32,369 nt of DNA from Deltaproteobacteria bacterium (GCA_029860075.1 JAOUBX010000051.1:1-32369), one strand, 5' to 3'; counted from the first letter of the stretch, positions 17,737 to 25,648 are shown. The notes: generated from the sequence alone by a model not told the origin. Translations and numbers: made by a program.

Positions 17737-17813
17737 CGGGGCGTAGCGCAGCCTGGTAGCGCACCTGCCTTGGGAGCAGGGGGCCGGAGGTTCAAATCCT
17801 CTCGCCCCGACCA
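17737..17813 (+). tRNA. tRNA-Pro(TGG)
   Basis: A 77-base cloverleaf with acceptor CGGGGCG/CGCCCCG, anticodon stem CCTGC/GCAGG with loop CTTGGGA (anticodon TGG, G37), T-loop TTCAAAT and an encoded CCA. The C1-G72 pair is typical of bacterial tRNA-Pro. Confidence 0.95.
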
Positions 17814-17844
17814 TTTCTTTATCATTTCTGATTTATACCAATAA

Positions 17845-17921
17845 GCGCCTGTAGCTCAACTGGATAGAGCAATTGCCTTCTAAGCAATAGGTTTGGGGTT
17901 CGAGTCCCTGCGGGCGCGCCA
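17845..17921 (+). tRNA. tRNA-Arg(TCT)
   Basis: A 77-base cloverleaf with acceptor GCGCCTG/CGGGCGC, D-arm GCTC/GAGC, anticodon stem ATTGC/GCAAT with loop CTTCTAA (anticodon TCT), T-loop TTCGAGT and an encoded CCA. It lies 31 bases after tRNA-Pro, is probably co-transcribed, and is followed by a strong terminator. Confidence 0.95.
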
Positions 17922-17934
17922 ACATTCTTTAATT

Positions 17935-17975
17935 AACAGGGGCTTGTGAATTTTTTGCAAGCCCCTGTTTTTTTT
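17935..17975 (+). terminator. Rho-independent terminator after tRNA-Arg
   Basis: CAGGGGCTTG (17937-17946) pairs with CAAGCCCCTG (17958-17967) in a 10-bp GC-rich stem, followed by eight Ts. It ends the tRNA-Pro/tRNA-Arg unit. Confidence 0.9.
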
Positions 17976-18043
17976 ACAAAAAAAATGAGACCCTGCTATA
18001 GAGTGTAATATTTAAACCCGGAAAGGGCTCTTGGATTCAGTGT

Positions 18044-18283
18044 TGTCCGGTTAGAAATTTGCATCAGCTATTTCTGCCTGGAATGACGCAAAAGAATTGT
18101 CATTTTGACTCGGAGAACTCTGATCGGAGAACTCTGTCCGGAGGTCTCTGAGAGGCACAGGGAGAAATCCTTGTCTCGAATGAAGTGAGAGATCTAAAGG
18201 ATTTCCCCTTTCACCCAAGGGCGCTTGTCACTTTGTTCGAGCCCATTCGAAATGACAGGTCAGTGCAATTTCCTAACGGGACA
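18044..18283. repeat. MITE-like nested inverted-repeat element, no coding capacity
   Basis: The outer ends are 20-base imperfect inverted repeats (18044-18063 and 18264-18283, 17 of 20 positions matching). Inside are TGTCATTT (18098-18105) and AAATGACA (18250-18257), then a hairpin GAAATCCTT (18164-18172) with AAGGATTTC (18197-18205). A short tandem, CGGAGAACTCTG-like, is repeated about three times at 18111-18150. No open reading frame of note is present. The rest of the noncoding stretch 17976-18414 holds nothing else I can identify. Confidence 0.65.
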
Positions 18284-18414
18284 TGCTGCTTTGGATCACG
18301 ATTTCCGGCTCAAAAATATTCCCCTTAATGATAGGGGTGGTTAAATGTAAAAAAATCAATTAATATGGATTTTAAGCTGTTTATAGCTATAACCTTTATC
18401 AAATTAATAAATAA

Positions 18415-19635
18415 ATGAAACAAAAAATTTTCTGGTTAATACTTCTGCTTTTGACTTATGTTTCTATTGAAGCGCTTGCCTTTCTCTCCCTCTCTCTATT
18501 AAAAAAAACAAGAAATATCGATTACGAGCCTTTAAATATTACTTCTTTGTCAGACGGCCAGGGGGCGTTAGTAAAAAAACATATTGATAACAGTACAGTT
18601 TCTGTCGAGTTTAGTCCTCTTCTGGGCTGGCAAATGAAAAGAAATTTTCACTCGGAAAAAATCAATATTAATTCCCGTGGGATCCGGTCCTTTAAAGCGT
18701 ATGATGATAATCCTCCAGAAGGAGTCCTGAGAATTTCTACGTTTGGAGATTCCTTTACCTTTGGTGATGAAATCAGCGACAGAGATACATGGCAGTGGCA
18801 GTTGGAAAAAATTAATCCACGCCTTGAGGTCTTAAACTTTGGAATGGGGGCCTATGGTCTTGATCAGGCCTTTCTTCGATATATGAATGAAGGGGTAAGG
18901 TTTAAATCGCATATAATCTTTGTCGGTTTTATTGGTGAAAATATTGCCCGCAGTGTTAGCGTTTTCAGGCCCTTTTATATGCCTTTAACCAATGCTCCTC
19001 TTACAAAGCCGCGATTTATTCTTAAAAATTCTGAACTGGAACTGCTTGAAAATCCCTTTCAGCAAGTTGAGGAATTGAGGAGCCTGCTGGAGTCTCCCGA
19101 AGAAGTTCTTCCCAGGTTGGGAACTAATGATTTTTTTTATCAGACCAAATATAAAAAGGGAACCTTTGATTTTCTCCCTTCTCTTCGACTGTTGAAGATT
19201 ATTGACTATGAATTTTTGCAGGAAAAGTTTGTTACCAATGGTTATTACAACGAAAGCTCTGAAGCTTTTAAGGTGATGAGCAAGATTCTGTCAAAATTCA
19301 ATGATAAAGCTCTGGCTAATCATTCACTTCCCGTTTTTTTAATTTTTCCCAATAGATATGATCTTGTTCGCTTTACCAGAGAGAAGACAAAAATTTATGA
19401 ACCCATGATTGATTATTTTAATGCAAATGACTATTTATACGTCGACCTCATGGATGCTTTTTTACGATATGGTAAAGGGAAATATATGGATGATTTTTTC
19501 CAGCCCGCCGGTCATTATTCACCACTGGCAAACCGTCTTGTTTCAAAGTATCTTGATTTGTATTTAAGCAAAGAAAGACTTTACAGCGCCGAAAAGGTCG
19601 AACTGAAGATTAATGAACCGGGAAGGAGGCATTGA
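18415..19635 (+). CDS. Membrane-anchored SGNH/GDSL-type hydrolase or acyltransferase-like protein
   Basis: The 406-residue protein starts with one hydrophobic segment (FWLILLLLTYVSIEALAFL), likely an uncleaved anchor placing the rest in the periplasm. GDSFTFG at 111-117 is SGNH block I with candidate nucleophile S113; GMGAYGLDQ resembles block II; GHYSPLANR at 366-374 supplies the candidate catalytic His367. The usual D-x2-H is not kept (DDFFQPAGH), so the Asp may be D359 or D360. Such proteins often add or remove acetyl groups on surface polysaccharides, but no glycan genes are nearby, so the substrate is unknown. The ATG at 18415 lacks a ribosome site. The gene is AT-rich compared with neighbours, stands alone between a repeat element and the convergent opp operon, and may be acquired. 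Confidence 0.72.
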   Translation: MKQKIFWLILLLLTYVSIEALAFLSLSLLKKTRNIDYEPLNITSLSDGQGALVKKHIDNSTVSVEFSPLLGWQMKRNFHSEKININSRGIRSFKAYDDNPPEGVLRISTFGDSFTFGDEISDRDTWQWQLEKINPRLEVLNFGMGAYGLDQAFLRYMNEGVRFKSHIIFVGFIGENIARSVSVFRPFYMPLTNAPLTKPRFILKNSELELLENPFQQVEELRSLLESPEEVLPRLGTNDFFYQTKYKKGTFDFLPSLRLLKIIDYEFLQEKFVTNGYYNESSEAFKVMSKILSKFNDKALANHSLPVFLIFPNRYDLVRFTREKTKIYEPMIDYFNANDYLYVDLMDAFLRYGKGKYMDDFFQPAGHYSPLANRLVSKYLDLYLSKERLYSAEKVELKINEPGRRH

Positions 19636-19654
19636 GAATCAGGCATGCTCATAT

Positions 19655-19670
19655 CCTCTTTTAAAAGAGG
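19655..19670. terminator. Possible bidirectional terminator palindrome
   Basis: CCTCTTTTAAAAGAGG is a perfect 16-base palindrome between the convergent SGNH gene and oppD, overlapping the oppD stop codon. A T-rich tract follows on the plus strand. The hairpin has almost no loop-free GC stem, so function is uncertain. Confidence 0.3.
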
Positions 19671-20659
19671 CCTTCCCTTTTTACCCTGTCACTGTGCCAG
19701 CAGCGGCTAAAGTGAGAATTTCCTCTGTCCTCCATTTCAGGTGCCTTTTCAAGGCAGGTCTCTGTCCTGATTGGACACCTGTCGTAAAAGTTACATCCCT
19801 TTTTGATTGCCGCAAGGTCGGGCACGTTTCCCGGGATGGTTCTTAATCTTTCCCCCTTTTTTTCACCTCCGGGAATGGCGTTTAAAAGCCCGACAGTGTA
19901 AGGGTGTGCAGGTTTGTTGAAAATTTCTTCGATACCACCGTATTCAACCATCCTCCCGCCATACATGACGCCCACACGATCGGCCATTTCAGCGACGATT
20001 CCGAAGTCATGGGTAATGAGAAGAAGGGACATATCCATTTTTTTCTTCAGTTCCCTGATAAGTTCAAGTATCTGGGCCTGTATGGTGACGTCTAGGGCCG
20101 TTGTCGGTTCATCGGCAATGAGAAGGCCCGGCTGGCAGGCAAGGGCCATGGCAATCATCACTCTTTGCCGCATGCCTCCGCTCATTTCATGGGGATAGTT
20201 GCTCATTCTTTTTTCCGGATCGGGAATACCTACGAGGCCCAGCATATGGATACATTTTTGAACGGCTTCCCCTTTTTTGAGTCCCTGGTGGAGTTTGACT
20301 GCTTCCATGATCTGGTTACCTACCGTAAAAAGGGGATTTAAAGAGGTCATGGGCTCCTGAAAGATCATGGAGATTTCATTGCCCCTTATTTTTCGCATCT
20401 CTTTTTTTGAAAGACTGAGAAGATTATTTCCCTTATAGAGAATTTCACCTTTTTCAATCTTTCCGGGCGGTTCCTGTATGAGTCTCAGAATAGATAGGGA
20501 AGTAACGCTTTTTCCGCAGCCCGACTCACCGACCAGAGCCAGCGTTTCACCATGGTCTATGTGAAAGCTTATGTCATCGACGGCAGTGACCGGTCTACGC
20601 TCTGTTTTGAATGTTGTCTTTACACCCTTCACTTCAAGGAGGGCGGCTTTTTGAGTCAT
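19661..20659 (-). CDS. oppD: Peptide ABC transporter ATP-binding protein (OppD/DppD type)
   Basis: Cytoplasmic ATPase subunit that drives oligopeptide or dipeptide import. Walker A GESGCGKS at 44-51, Q-loop in [12 protein letters not shown], signature [15 protein letters not shown], Walker [14 protein letters not shown] and the switch His in LLITHDFG are all present. The C-terminal oligopeptide-type extension ([13 protein letters not shown] and a four-Cys segment GCNFYDRCP...TC...RCWH) marks the OppD/DppD class and probably binds an Fe-S cluster. The length of 332 residues is normal. It overlaps oppC by 4 bases (ATGA). It is the last gene of the operon; no second ATPase (OppF/DppF) follows, so another locus may supply it. 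Confidence 0.93.
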   Translation of the reverse strand: MTQKAALLEVKGVKTTFKTERRPVTAVDDISFHIDHGETLALVGESGCGKSVTSLSILRLIQEPPGKIEKGEILYKGNNLLSLSKKEMRKIRGNEISMIFQEPMTSLNPLFTVGNQIMEAVKLHQGLKKGEAVQKCIHMLGLVGIPDPEKRMSNYPHEMSGGMRQRVMIAMALACQPGLLIADEPTTALDVTIQAQILELIRELKKKMDMSLLLITHDFGIVAEMADRVGVMYGGRMVEYGGIEEIFNKPAHPYTVGLLNAIPGGEKKGERLRTIPGNVPDLAAIKKGCNFYDRCPIRTETCLEKAPEMEDRGNSHFSRCWHSDRVKREGLF

Positions 20660-21687
20660 GCCTCTCCTCCGTTTCTCGGTGAGAGTGTATCTCTCATGTA
20701 GTCGCCAAGAAAGTTATAGGCCATGATGGTTGTAAATATGAAAAGGCCCGGAATGAGTATCCATGGATAATTGATTAGGTTCTGCACGTTCTGGGCCGAG
20801 GCAAGGAGATTGCCCCATGAAGCGTCGGGCTCCTGGATGCCTAGACCCAGCAGTGACAGGGCACTTTCACCGAGAATAAAGCCGGGTATGCTCAGTGTTG
20901 CCGATATAACGGCGTAGTTGAAGGTAGATGGGATGATATGCTTTAACAGTATTCTTCCATGCCCTGCGCCAAGTGCTCTGGCGGCTGTTACATAATCCAT
21001 TTCTCTTTCCGACATAACCATTCCCCTGATGACTCTGGCAAAGCCTGCCCAGCCTATAAAGCTCATAATGACGACAATGAGGAGAAATGTCGTTCCCGAT
21101 GAAATATTAGTAGGAATGATGACGGCCAGGGCAAGGAGGAGGAAAAAGGAAGGAACCGACATGAAGACCTCTGCAATACGCATGATGACGTTGTCCGTCA
21201 AACCTCCGAAGTAGCCTGAAATACTGCCGATGATGATTCCTATGCTATAGCTGATGAGCACACCCAGTATGCCTACGGTGAGACTGATCCTTCCTCCCTG
21301 AAGAATCCTTGAAAAGAGGTCTCTTCCCAGAGCGTCACTGCCGAATATAAAGATCCTCTCCTCCTTATCTTTAAGGCCAAAGAGTCTTCCTTCGGGTGTA
21401 ATAATGTCGACAAATACTTTCCGACTCCTGTCCTCTTCATACTTTCTTTTGTAGACATCGACCATCTTTACAGGATGGATGTAGAAGAAGCCTTCATCCC
21501 ACTGGGATATACTGTTTAAATGTATTGAGATAGGGGGCGCATTGGGGTACTTCCTGCTCTGTTCCTTATAATCGTAAGGCGATATAAAGGGAGCGAAAAT
21601 AGCCGAAAGATAGAGAAGCACGAGGAGAACGAGGCTTATTCCCGCTGTCCATGTTAGGTTTTGGAAAAATTTTGTGTATAAATTCAT
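20656..21687 (-). CDS. oppC: Peptide ABC transporter permease (OppC/DppC type)
   Basis: Inner-membrane permease subunit. An N-terminal membrane segment ([17 protein letters not shown]) is followed by a periplasmic insert of about 85 residues, longer than in most OppC proteins, and then the BPD-transport domain with about five more membrane segments. [22 protein letters not shown] is the class signature entry, and the ATPase-coupling EAA-type loop is at [19 protein letters not shown]. The 343-residue length reflects the insert. It pairs with OppB at 22136-23104, but a 440-base nuclease cassette now separates the two genes. Translation of oppD is coupled by a 4-base overlap. Confidence 0.92.
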   Translation of the reverse strand: MNLYTKFFQNLTWTAGISLVLLVLLYLSAIFAPFISPYDYKEQSRKYPNAPPISIHLNSISQWDEGFFYIHPVKMVDVYKRKYEEDRSRKVFVDIITPEGRLFGLKDKEERIFIFGSDALGRDLFSRILQGGRISLTVGILGVLISYSIGIIIGSISGYFGGLTDNVIMRIAEVFMSVPSFFLLLALAVIIPTNISSGTTFLLIVVIMSFIGWAGFARVIRGMVMSEREMDYVTAARALGAGHGRILLKHIIPSTFNYAVISATLSIPGFILGESALSLLGLGIQEPDASWGNLLASAQNVQNLINYPWILIPGLFIFTTIMAYNFLGDYMRDTLSPRNGGEA

Positions 21688-21691
21688 ATTG

Positions 21692-21726
21692 TTTTTTACA
21701 GGGATAGACAGGATAAACAGGATGAA
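21692..21726. repeat. Left inverted repeat of GxxExxY cassette (three 9-bp iterons)
   Basis: Read on the minus strand, this repeat is ATCCTGT-NN-ATCCTGT-NN-ATCCCTGT followed by an A run, a 9-base period repeated three times. It is the inverted partner of 22097-22131 with about 4 mismatches in 33. It ends where the GxxExxY stop codon begins. Confidence 0.85.
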
Positions 21727-22089
21727 TTACCCATGAAGTCTCCTGTACTCAAGTTTCGGATTGCCAAAGTTTAATAGAAGTCCCACATGAATACTTGTAG
21801 CTTTAAGATAATTAATAAGTTGGGCCTGATGTTCAGGTGCTAACTTTTTAACGGCCTTTAGCTCGACGATTATTACATCCTCTATCAGTAAGTCGGCAAA
21901 AAAGTCACCTACAGATATGCCACGAAACATTACCTTAAGAGGAACTTGTGATTCTGCTTTTAATCCTTTCTCCTTTAATGACAGCGTTAAAGCTTTTTCA
22001 TATACAGATTCCAGAAAGCCGGAACCTAGTTCATTAGAGACTTCGAATGCTGCTTCGAGAATTTTCTCAGTTAATTCTTTATGTATCAT
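21727..22089 (-). CDS. GxxExxY protein, PD-(D/E)XK nuclease superfamily 3
   Basis: The 120-residue protein carries the name-giving motif G24-F-L-E27-S-V-Y30 (TIGR04256, Pfam PDDEXK_3). Its nuclease-like active-site set is D66 with E76-L-K78 (ADLLIEDVIIVELKA), followed by a helix with Q88 and Y94. The function of the family is not established; the fold predicts Mg-dependent DNA cleavage. The ATG at 22089 has no obvious ribosome site, but the gene is in the same direction as the opp genes and would be read in their transcript. It is bounded by inverted repeats of three 9-bp iterons, a plausible binding site for the protein itself (inference). Confidence 0.9.
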   Translation of the reverse strand: MIHKELTEKILEAAFEVSNELGSGFLESVYEKALTLSLKEKGLKAESQVPLKVMFRGISVGDFFADLLIEDVIIVELKAVKKLAPEHQAQLINYLKATSIHVGLLLNFGNPKLEYRRLHG

Positions 22090-22096
22090 TATGCCC

Positions 22097-22131
22097 TTTT
22101 ATCCTGTTCATCCTGTATATCCCTGTAAAAA
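22097..22131. repeat. Right inverted repeat of GxxExxY cassette (three 9-bp iterons)
   Basis: On the plus strand it reads ATCCTGT-TC-ATCCTGT-AT-ATCCCTGT then AAAAA. The inner pair of bases varies while the heptamers are kept, as in iterated protein-binding sites. It ends 4 bases before the oppB stop codon. Confidence 0.85.
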
Positions 22132-22135
22132 TTCA

Positions 22136-23104
22136 CTACTCCATTTTGATCCTTGGATCGACGAGGGTAAGGGTAATGTCTGCAATAAGATTTCCAATGA
22201 TCAGTAAAAGAGCGCCGATAAGAAGCGAACCCATGATGAGGTAAATATCCTGTCCCATGACGGCTTGCAGCATCATCGTGCCCAGCCCCTGAAGGTTGAG
22301 AACTGCTTCTACAAGGGCTGCGCCGCCGAGCAGACTTCCCAATTCATATCCTGCAAGGGTAATAAATGGATTGAGGGCATTTCTAAGCACATGCTTGAAT
22401 ATAATGACGCCTTCTCCAAGACCCTTTGCCCTGGCCGTTCTTACATAGTCTGAGTTTTTAATTTCAAGGATATTGCCTCTCATGAGACGCATGAGGCCCG
22501 CCATGCCCGATGTGCCCAGTACTATAACAGGAAGGATAAGGTGATAAAGCCTGTCGGTAAACTTTCCCCAGAGCGTCAATGAATCGTAGTCATAGGAAAA
22601 GCTTCCCCCTACGGGAAACCATCCTGTTTTCAGGGCGAAATAGAGAAGCAGGAAGGCAAGAAAGAAGTTTGGAATTGCCATGCCGAAGAAGGCGATTAAA
22701 GAGAGAAAGCGGTCGAGAAAGGAGTTTTGCCAGTAGGCAACGGCTATTCCGATGGGAATGGCAAGGCTCCAGGCGAAGATGATACTTGCTGCAGAGAGTA
22801 TGATTGTGTTGAATGCACGGCTCATAATGAGGCTTAGCACATCTACGCGGTAGGCAATGGAATCACCGAAATTAAGGTGCACTATCTGCCAGAGCCATTT
22901 CACATATTGTATATAAACAGGTTTGTCGAGGCCGAATTCCTGTTCGAGTCGATTGATGGTCTCTTCCGAGATCTGGGGATTCATCTTGAGGGTGGAGAGG
23001 TAGTCGCCGGGAGCAAGGGATATGATAATAAAAGAGAGAAAGGTGATTCCCAAAAGGAGGGGAACCATGTGAAGGAGTCTCTTAAGAACAAAGCTCCCCA
23101 TCAT
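22136..23104 (-). CDS. oppB: Peptide ABC transporter permease (OppB/DppB type)
   Basis: Inner-membrane permease with an N-terminal membrane segment (LLHMVPLLLGITFLSFIIISLAPGD is the OppB hallmark region, ending in APGD) and about five further segments. The EAA-type coupling loop is ARAKGLGEGVIIFKHVLRNAL, and GALLLIIGNLIADITLTLVDPRIK is the usual C-terminus. The 322-residue length is normal. The start ATGATG overlaps the oppA stop codon, so the pair is coupled. OppC, its usual immediate neighbour, lies beyond the inserted GxxExxY cassette. Confidence 0.94.
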   Translation of the reverse strand: MMGSFVLKRLLHMVPLLLGITFLSFIIISLAPGDYLSTLKMNPQISEETINRLEQEFGLDKPVYIQYVKWLWQIVHLNFGDSIAYRVDVLSLIMSRAFNTIILSAASIIFAWSLAIPIGIAVAYWQNSFLDRFLSLIAFFGMAIPNFFLAFLLLYFALKTGWFPVGGSFSYDYDSLTLWGKFTDRLYHLILPVIVLGTSGMAGLMRLMRGNILEIKNSDYVRTARAKGLGEGVIIFKHVLRNALNPFITLAGYELGSLLGGAALVEAVLNLQGLGTMMLQAVMGQDIYLIMGSLLIGALLLIIGNLIADITLTLVDPRIKME

Positions 23105-24816
23105 TCCTTGATTTTTATCCTTTCAGACTTGTAGAGTCCCCAGACGGTGGGATCGTAGTTCAAAAGTTTGTTTTTGTAAGCCGAGTATACTTCCTGTCTC
23201 ACCATCTGGATCATGGGGAGTTCCTCATGATAGATTTCCTGCAAACGGTAATATATTTTTTTGCGCTTTTCCGTGTCCATTTCAGATGCGCCTGCTTCAA
23301 TGAGCCTGTCTATTTCTGCTTCCCAGGCTGATGCAGGCTTCTTCTGCTTTGGATGCCACATGTGCAGGTGACCGCTTGAACGATGCAGACTGGCGCCGTT
23401 ATGGGGTTCGATTCCTGCCGTAAAACCGATGAGGATGGCATCCCACTGGTAGGTATTGTCCAGCTTTTCCACAAGCAGGTTAAATTCGAGGGGGCGATAA
23501 TTGACCTTGATGCCCAGCTTTTGCCAGTCTTCCTGCAATATGGAACAGATTTGTTCTCTCAGGTGGTTTCCGGCATTGGTATTGAGATCAAACTCAATGA
23601 TGTTACTGTCACTGTCTCTCAACAATCCATCTTCTCCCTTTTTGTATCCACCTTCACTTAGCACTTGGAGGGCTTTTTCGAGATCATATTTATAATCTTT
23701 CAGGTCAGGATTATGGAAAAGCTTGTTTTCTTCCGAAATTTCGGCGACAGAAGCTTTTCCCCTGCCAAACATCGTATTGGCAATGATTGTCTCCTTATCT
23801 ACGGCATGAGCGAGGCCTCTTAAAAAATGTTTGTCCCTAAACCATTTGTATCTGGGGTTTGCCTCATTGTTTTTCAGGAAATATTCGGGATTCCGGTTAA
23901 AGGTAACAAAGAGTGTACCCGTATTAAGTCCCCTTTTTTTAACGGTAATATCGAGTTTTTTTGCATCTTTTTTGAGTGTCTCCACCTCTTCCGGCCTTGG
24001 ACCATGTGTGTCTGTCTGCCCTGCCGTGAATTTTACGTAAAGCGTATTCTGGTCGGGAACAATGAGAAGATTTTGCTCCTCAAGATAGGGGAGTTGTTTC
24101 CCGCCCTCGTCTTTCATCCAGTAGTTGGGATTACGCTTATATTTGACATACTGGGCCGGAACATATTTGGTCATTATGTAAGGGCCCGTACCGATGAGTT
24201 TTTCCGGTGGTGTATCGATACCCCAGTTATCTGCAAAGTGTCCCTCTTCTAACGCTTTTCCCAGGATATGTTCCGGCATGATATCTGCTGCTCCAATGGA
24301 GTTTAAAAAAGGAGCGAAGGGCTTGGGAAGTATGAAACGTACTGTCATTTCATCCACTTTTTCAAGGGTAAAGGGTTTGCCCTCAATTGATAGTATGTCC
24401 CTTGTGGAGGTGGGGACTTTGGGGTCGTAAATGGCTTTAAAGGTAAAGATGATATCATCGGCAGTAAAGGGTTCACCGTCGTGCCATTTGACTCCCTTCC
24501 TCAAATGAAAGGTCCATCTCTTGCCCCCCTCACTGAATTCCCATGACTCGGCCAGCATCGGTTCATGTTCAAGTGTTTTGGGATTGAGAGAAACAAGCCC
24601 TTCGAAAAGGGGACTTACTACATCGGAACTGCTGGTTTCTTTACTTATGAGGATATTAAAGGTTTTAGGATCGCTGATGGTTGCCGTGACGAGATTCTGT
24701 TTAACCTTGGCTTTAACTTGCAGTTTCTCTTCTTTTTGTGAAGTACAAGAAAAAAGAAGAGAGAGAAGGGGGATCAAGAGGAGTATGGCCGGGGTTCGAA
24801 AGGATAATTTTAACAT
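23101..24816 (-). CDS. oppA: Peptide-binding lipoprotein of ABC transporter (OppA/DppA type, SBP family 5)
   Basis: Extracytoplasmic binding protein delivering peptides to OppB/C. Starting at 24816 gives a lipoprotein signal (MLKLSFRTPAILLLIPLLSL then lipobox L-F-S-C24), whereas the longer frame to 24936 overlaps the upstream gene and would bury it. SBP family 5 features: PLFEGLVSLNP, AESWEFSEGGKRWTFHLRKG, WHDGEPFTADDIIFTF, IGTGPYIM, RGLAHAVDKETI. The mature length is about 548 residues, normal. Serine follows T at +2, so it should be sorted to the outer membrane or stay in the periplasmic face of a membrane by lipid anchor. No clear Shine-Dalgarno is present; it follows the MshEN gene by 13 bases. 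The ligand (peptide length) cannot be told. Confidence 0.93.
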   Translation of the reverse strand: MLKLSFRTPAILLLIPLLSLLFSCTSQKEEKLQVKAKVKQNLVTATISDPKTFNILISKETSSSDVVSPLFEGLVSLNPKTLEHEPMLAESWEFSEGGKRWTFHLRKGVKWHDGEPFTADDIIFTFKAIYDPKVPTSTRDILSIEGKPFTLEKVDEMTVRFILPKPFAPFLNSIGAADIMPEHILGKALEEGHFADNWGIDTPPEKLIGTGPYIMTKYVPAQYVKYKRNPNYWMKDEGGKQLPYLEEQNLLIVPDQNTLYVKFTAGQTDTHGPRPEEVETLKKDAKKLDITVKKRGLNTGTLFVTFNRNPEYFLKNNEANPRYKWFRDKHFLRGLAHAVDKETIIANTMFGRGKASVAEISEENKLFHNPDLKDYKYDLEKALQVLSEGGYKKGEDGLLRDSDSNIIEFDLNTNAGNHLREQICSILQEDWQKLGIKVNYRPLEFNLLVEKLDNTYQWDAILIGFTAGIEPHNGASLHRSSGHLHMWHPKQKKPASAWEAEIDRLIEAGASEMDTEKRKKIYYRLQEIYHEELPMIQMVRQEVYSAYKNKLLNYDPTVWGLYKSERIKIKE

Positions 24817-24829
24817 GATATTAGACTTT

Positions 24830-25504
24830 TTAATCTTTAAGCTGTTCGATTTCTTTAATATATTCGTCTCTTGTAATGAGACCTTTTTTGACAAGTACCC
24901 GCACCAGTGCAAGAAGTTCGGGGTTTTTTGCGACACTCTTCGCCTTTTTCTGAATCGCCTTCTTTTCCTTCATCGTTACTTCGTGAATGATTTCGGGGCT
25001 GGCTTCTTCGGCGGTAGTGATTTTTTCAGACAGTGGTTCTATTTCTACCCAGTCCCTGTTGTTGTAATACTTGTCGATGGATTTTCCAATTTGAGAATCT
25101 GTGGCAATAACCGGTCTGATGGTCATTCCTGTAAGAAATGATACTTCATCGAGTGCAAGCATGTTGGTCGGTTCCGACATGGCGAGAAAGAGAATCTTCC
25201 TGCTGCCGTCATCCCTGGTTTCAATAGGAATGATATGATATTTTTTTGCAACTTCCATCGTGATGAGAGAATAGGCGCTTGGTGTAAACCTGATTTTTGC
25301 AAGATCGGCACAGGGAAGCTTAAGCTGGTTGCTTAAGAATTTTATAAGTGTAATTTCACTGATGTAACCCAGTTTTACCAGATTGGCTCCAAACCTGCCG
25401 CCCCACTGCTTCTGTCTTCCAATTGCCGACTGAAGCTGCATCTGATCTATGAGCCCTTTTTCAACGAGCATTTCACCGAGTCTTTTTTTAAGTTTTATGG
25501 CCAT
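24830..25504 (-). CDS. Stand-alone MshEN (GspE N-terminal) domain protein, predicted c-di-GMP receptor
   Basis: The 224-residue protein has no ATPase domain. Residues 8-31 (RLGEMLVEKGLIDQMQ...Q) and 37-60 (RFGANLVKLGYISEIT...Q) each fit the 24-residue MshEN motif R-L-G-x2-L-h-x2-G-h-h-x4-L-x3-L-x2-Q, separated by exactly five residues, which is the known c-di-GMP-binding arrangement. The rest is a GspE-N-like fold to about residue 150, then a charged linker and a short helical C-terminal segment (LLALVRVLVKKGLITRDEYIKEI). GGAGG 6 bases upstream supports the ATG at 25504. It is the first gene of the opp operon and divergent from rnfA. A signalling role in transporter control, or in pili, is inference. 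Confidence 0.85.
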   Translation of the reverse strand: MAIKLKKRLGEMLVEKGLIDQMQLQSAIGRQKQWGGRFGANLVKLGYISEITLIKFLSNQLKLPCADLAKIRFTPSAYSLITMEVAKKYHIIPIETRDDGSRKILFLAMSEPTNMLALDEVSFLTGMTIRPVIATDSQIGKSIDKYYNNRDWVEIEPLSEKITTAEEASPEIIHEVTMKEKKAIQKKAKSVAKNPELLALVRVLVKKGLITRDEYIKEIEQLKD

Positions 25505-25560
25505 TAATTTCCTCCACCTCAGGTTATGGTAGTTTTCTTATAAAAGAGCTTAACTAGTTA

Positions 25561-25590
25561 TTAATACACTCTATTATCATCTTATGTCAA
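25561..25590 (-). promoter_or_regulatory. Promoter of the MshEN-opp operon
   Basis: On the minus strand TTGACA (25585-25590) and TATTAA (25561-25566) are separated by 18 bases, about 55 bases upstream of the MshEN start codon. Confidence 0.5.
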
Positions 25591-25648
25591 TAAAGTATAC
25601 ACTTTATGTTAATAAACTATACTCTGGAATGTGAATAAAGACTAATTA
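25589..25648. promoter_or_regulatory. Iterated AATAAAG/C operator-like sites between divergent promoters
   Basis: AATAAAGTATACACT (25589-25603) and AATAAACTATACTCT (25611-25625) match at 13 of 15 positions and start 22 bases apart; a weaker third, AATAAAGACTA, starts at 25634. The first overlaps a near-perfect 18-base palindrome (25590-25607) and the opp -35 box. This looks like a regulator-binding region for the two divergent units; the regulator is unknown. Confidence 0.35.

Larger units (their letters stand above)
21692..22131. mobile_element. Putative mini-cassette: GxxExxY nuclease gene between iteron inverted repeats
   Basis: A 440-base segment fills almost the whole gap between oppB (stop at 22136) and oppC (start at 21687), two genes that are normally adjacent. 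It has inverted iteron repeats at both ends and one gene inside. No transposase is present, and I see no clear target-site duplication. The interpretation as a mobile or homing unit is inference from the interrupted operon and the terminal repeats. Confidence 0.55.

Noticed and set aside
17845..18414. Integrative element at the tRNA-Arg 3' end
   Set aside because: No integrase gene and no repeated tRNA-Arg 3' end were found downstream; the terminator and repeat element explain the region.
24817..24936. N-terminal extension of OppA up to 24936
   Set aside because: It overlaps the MshEN gene and precedes a good lipoprotein signal peptide, so the start at 24816 is preferred.
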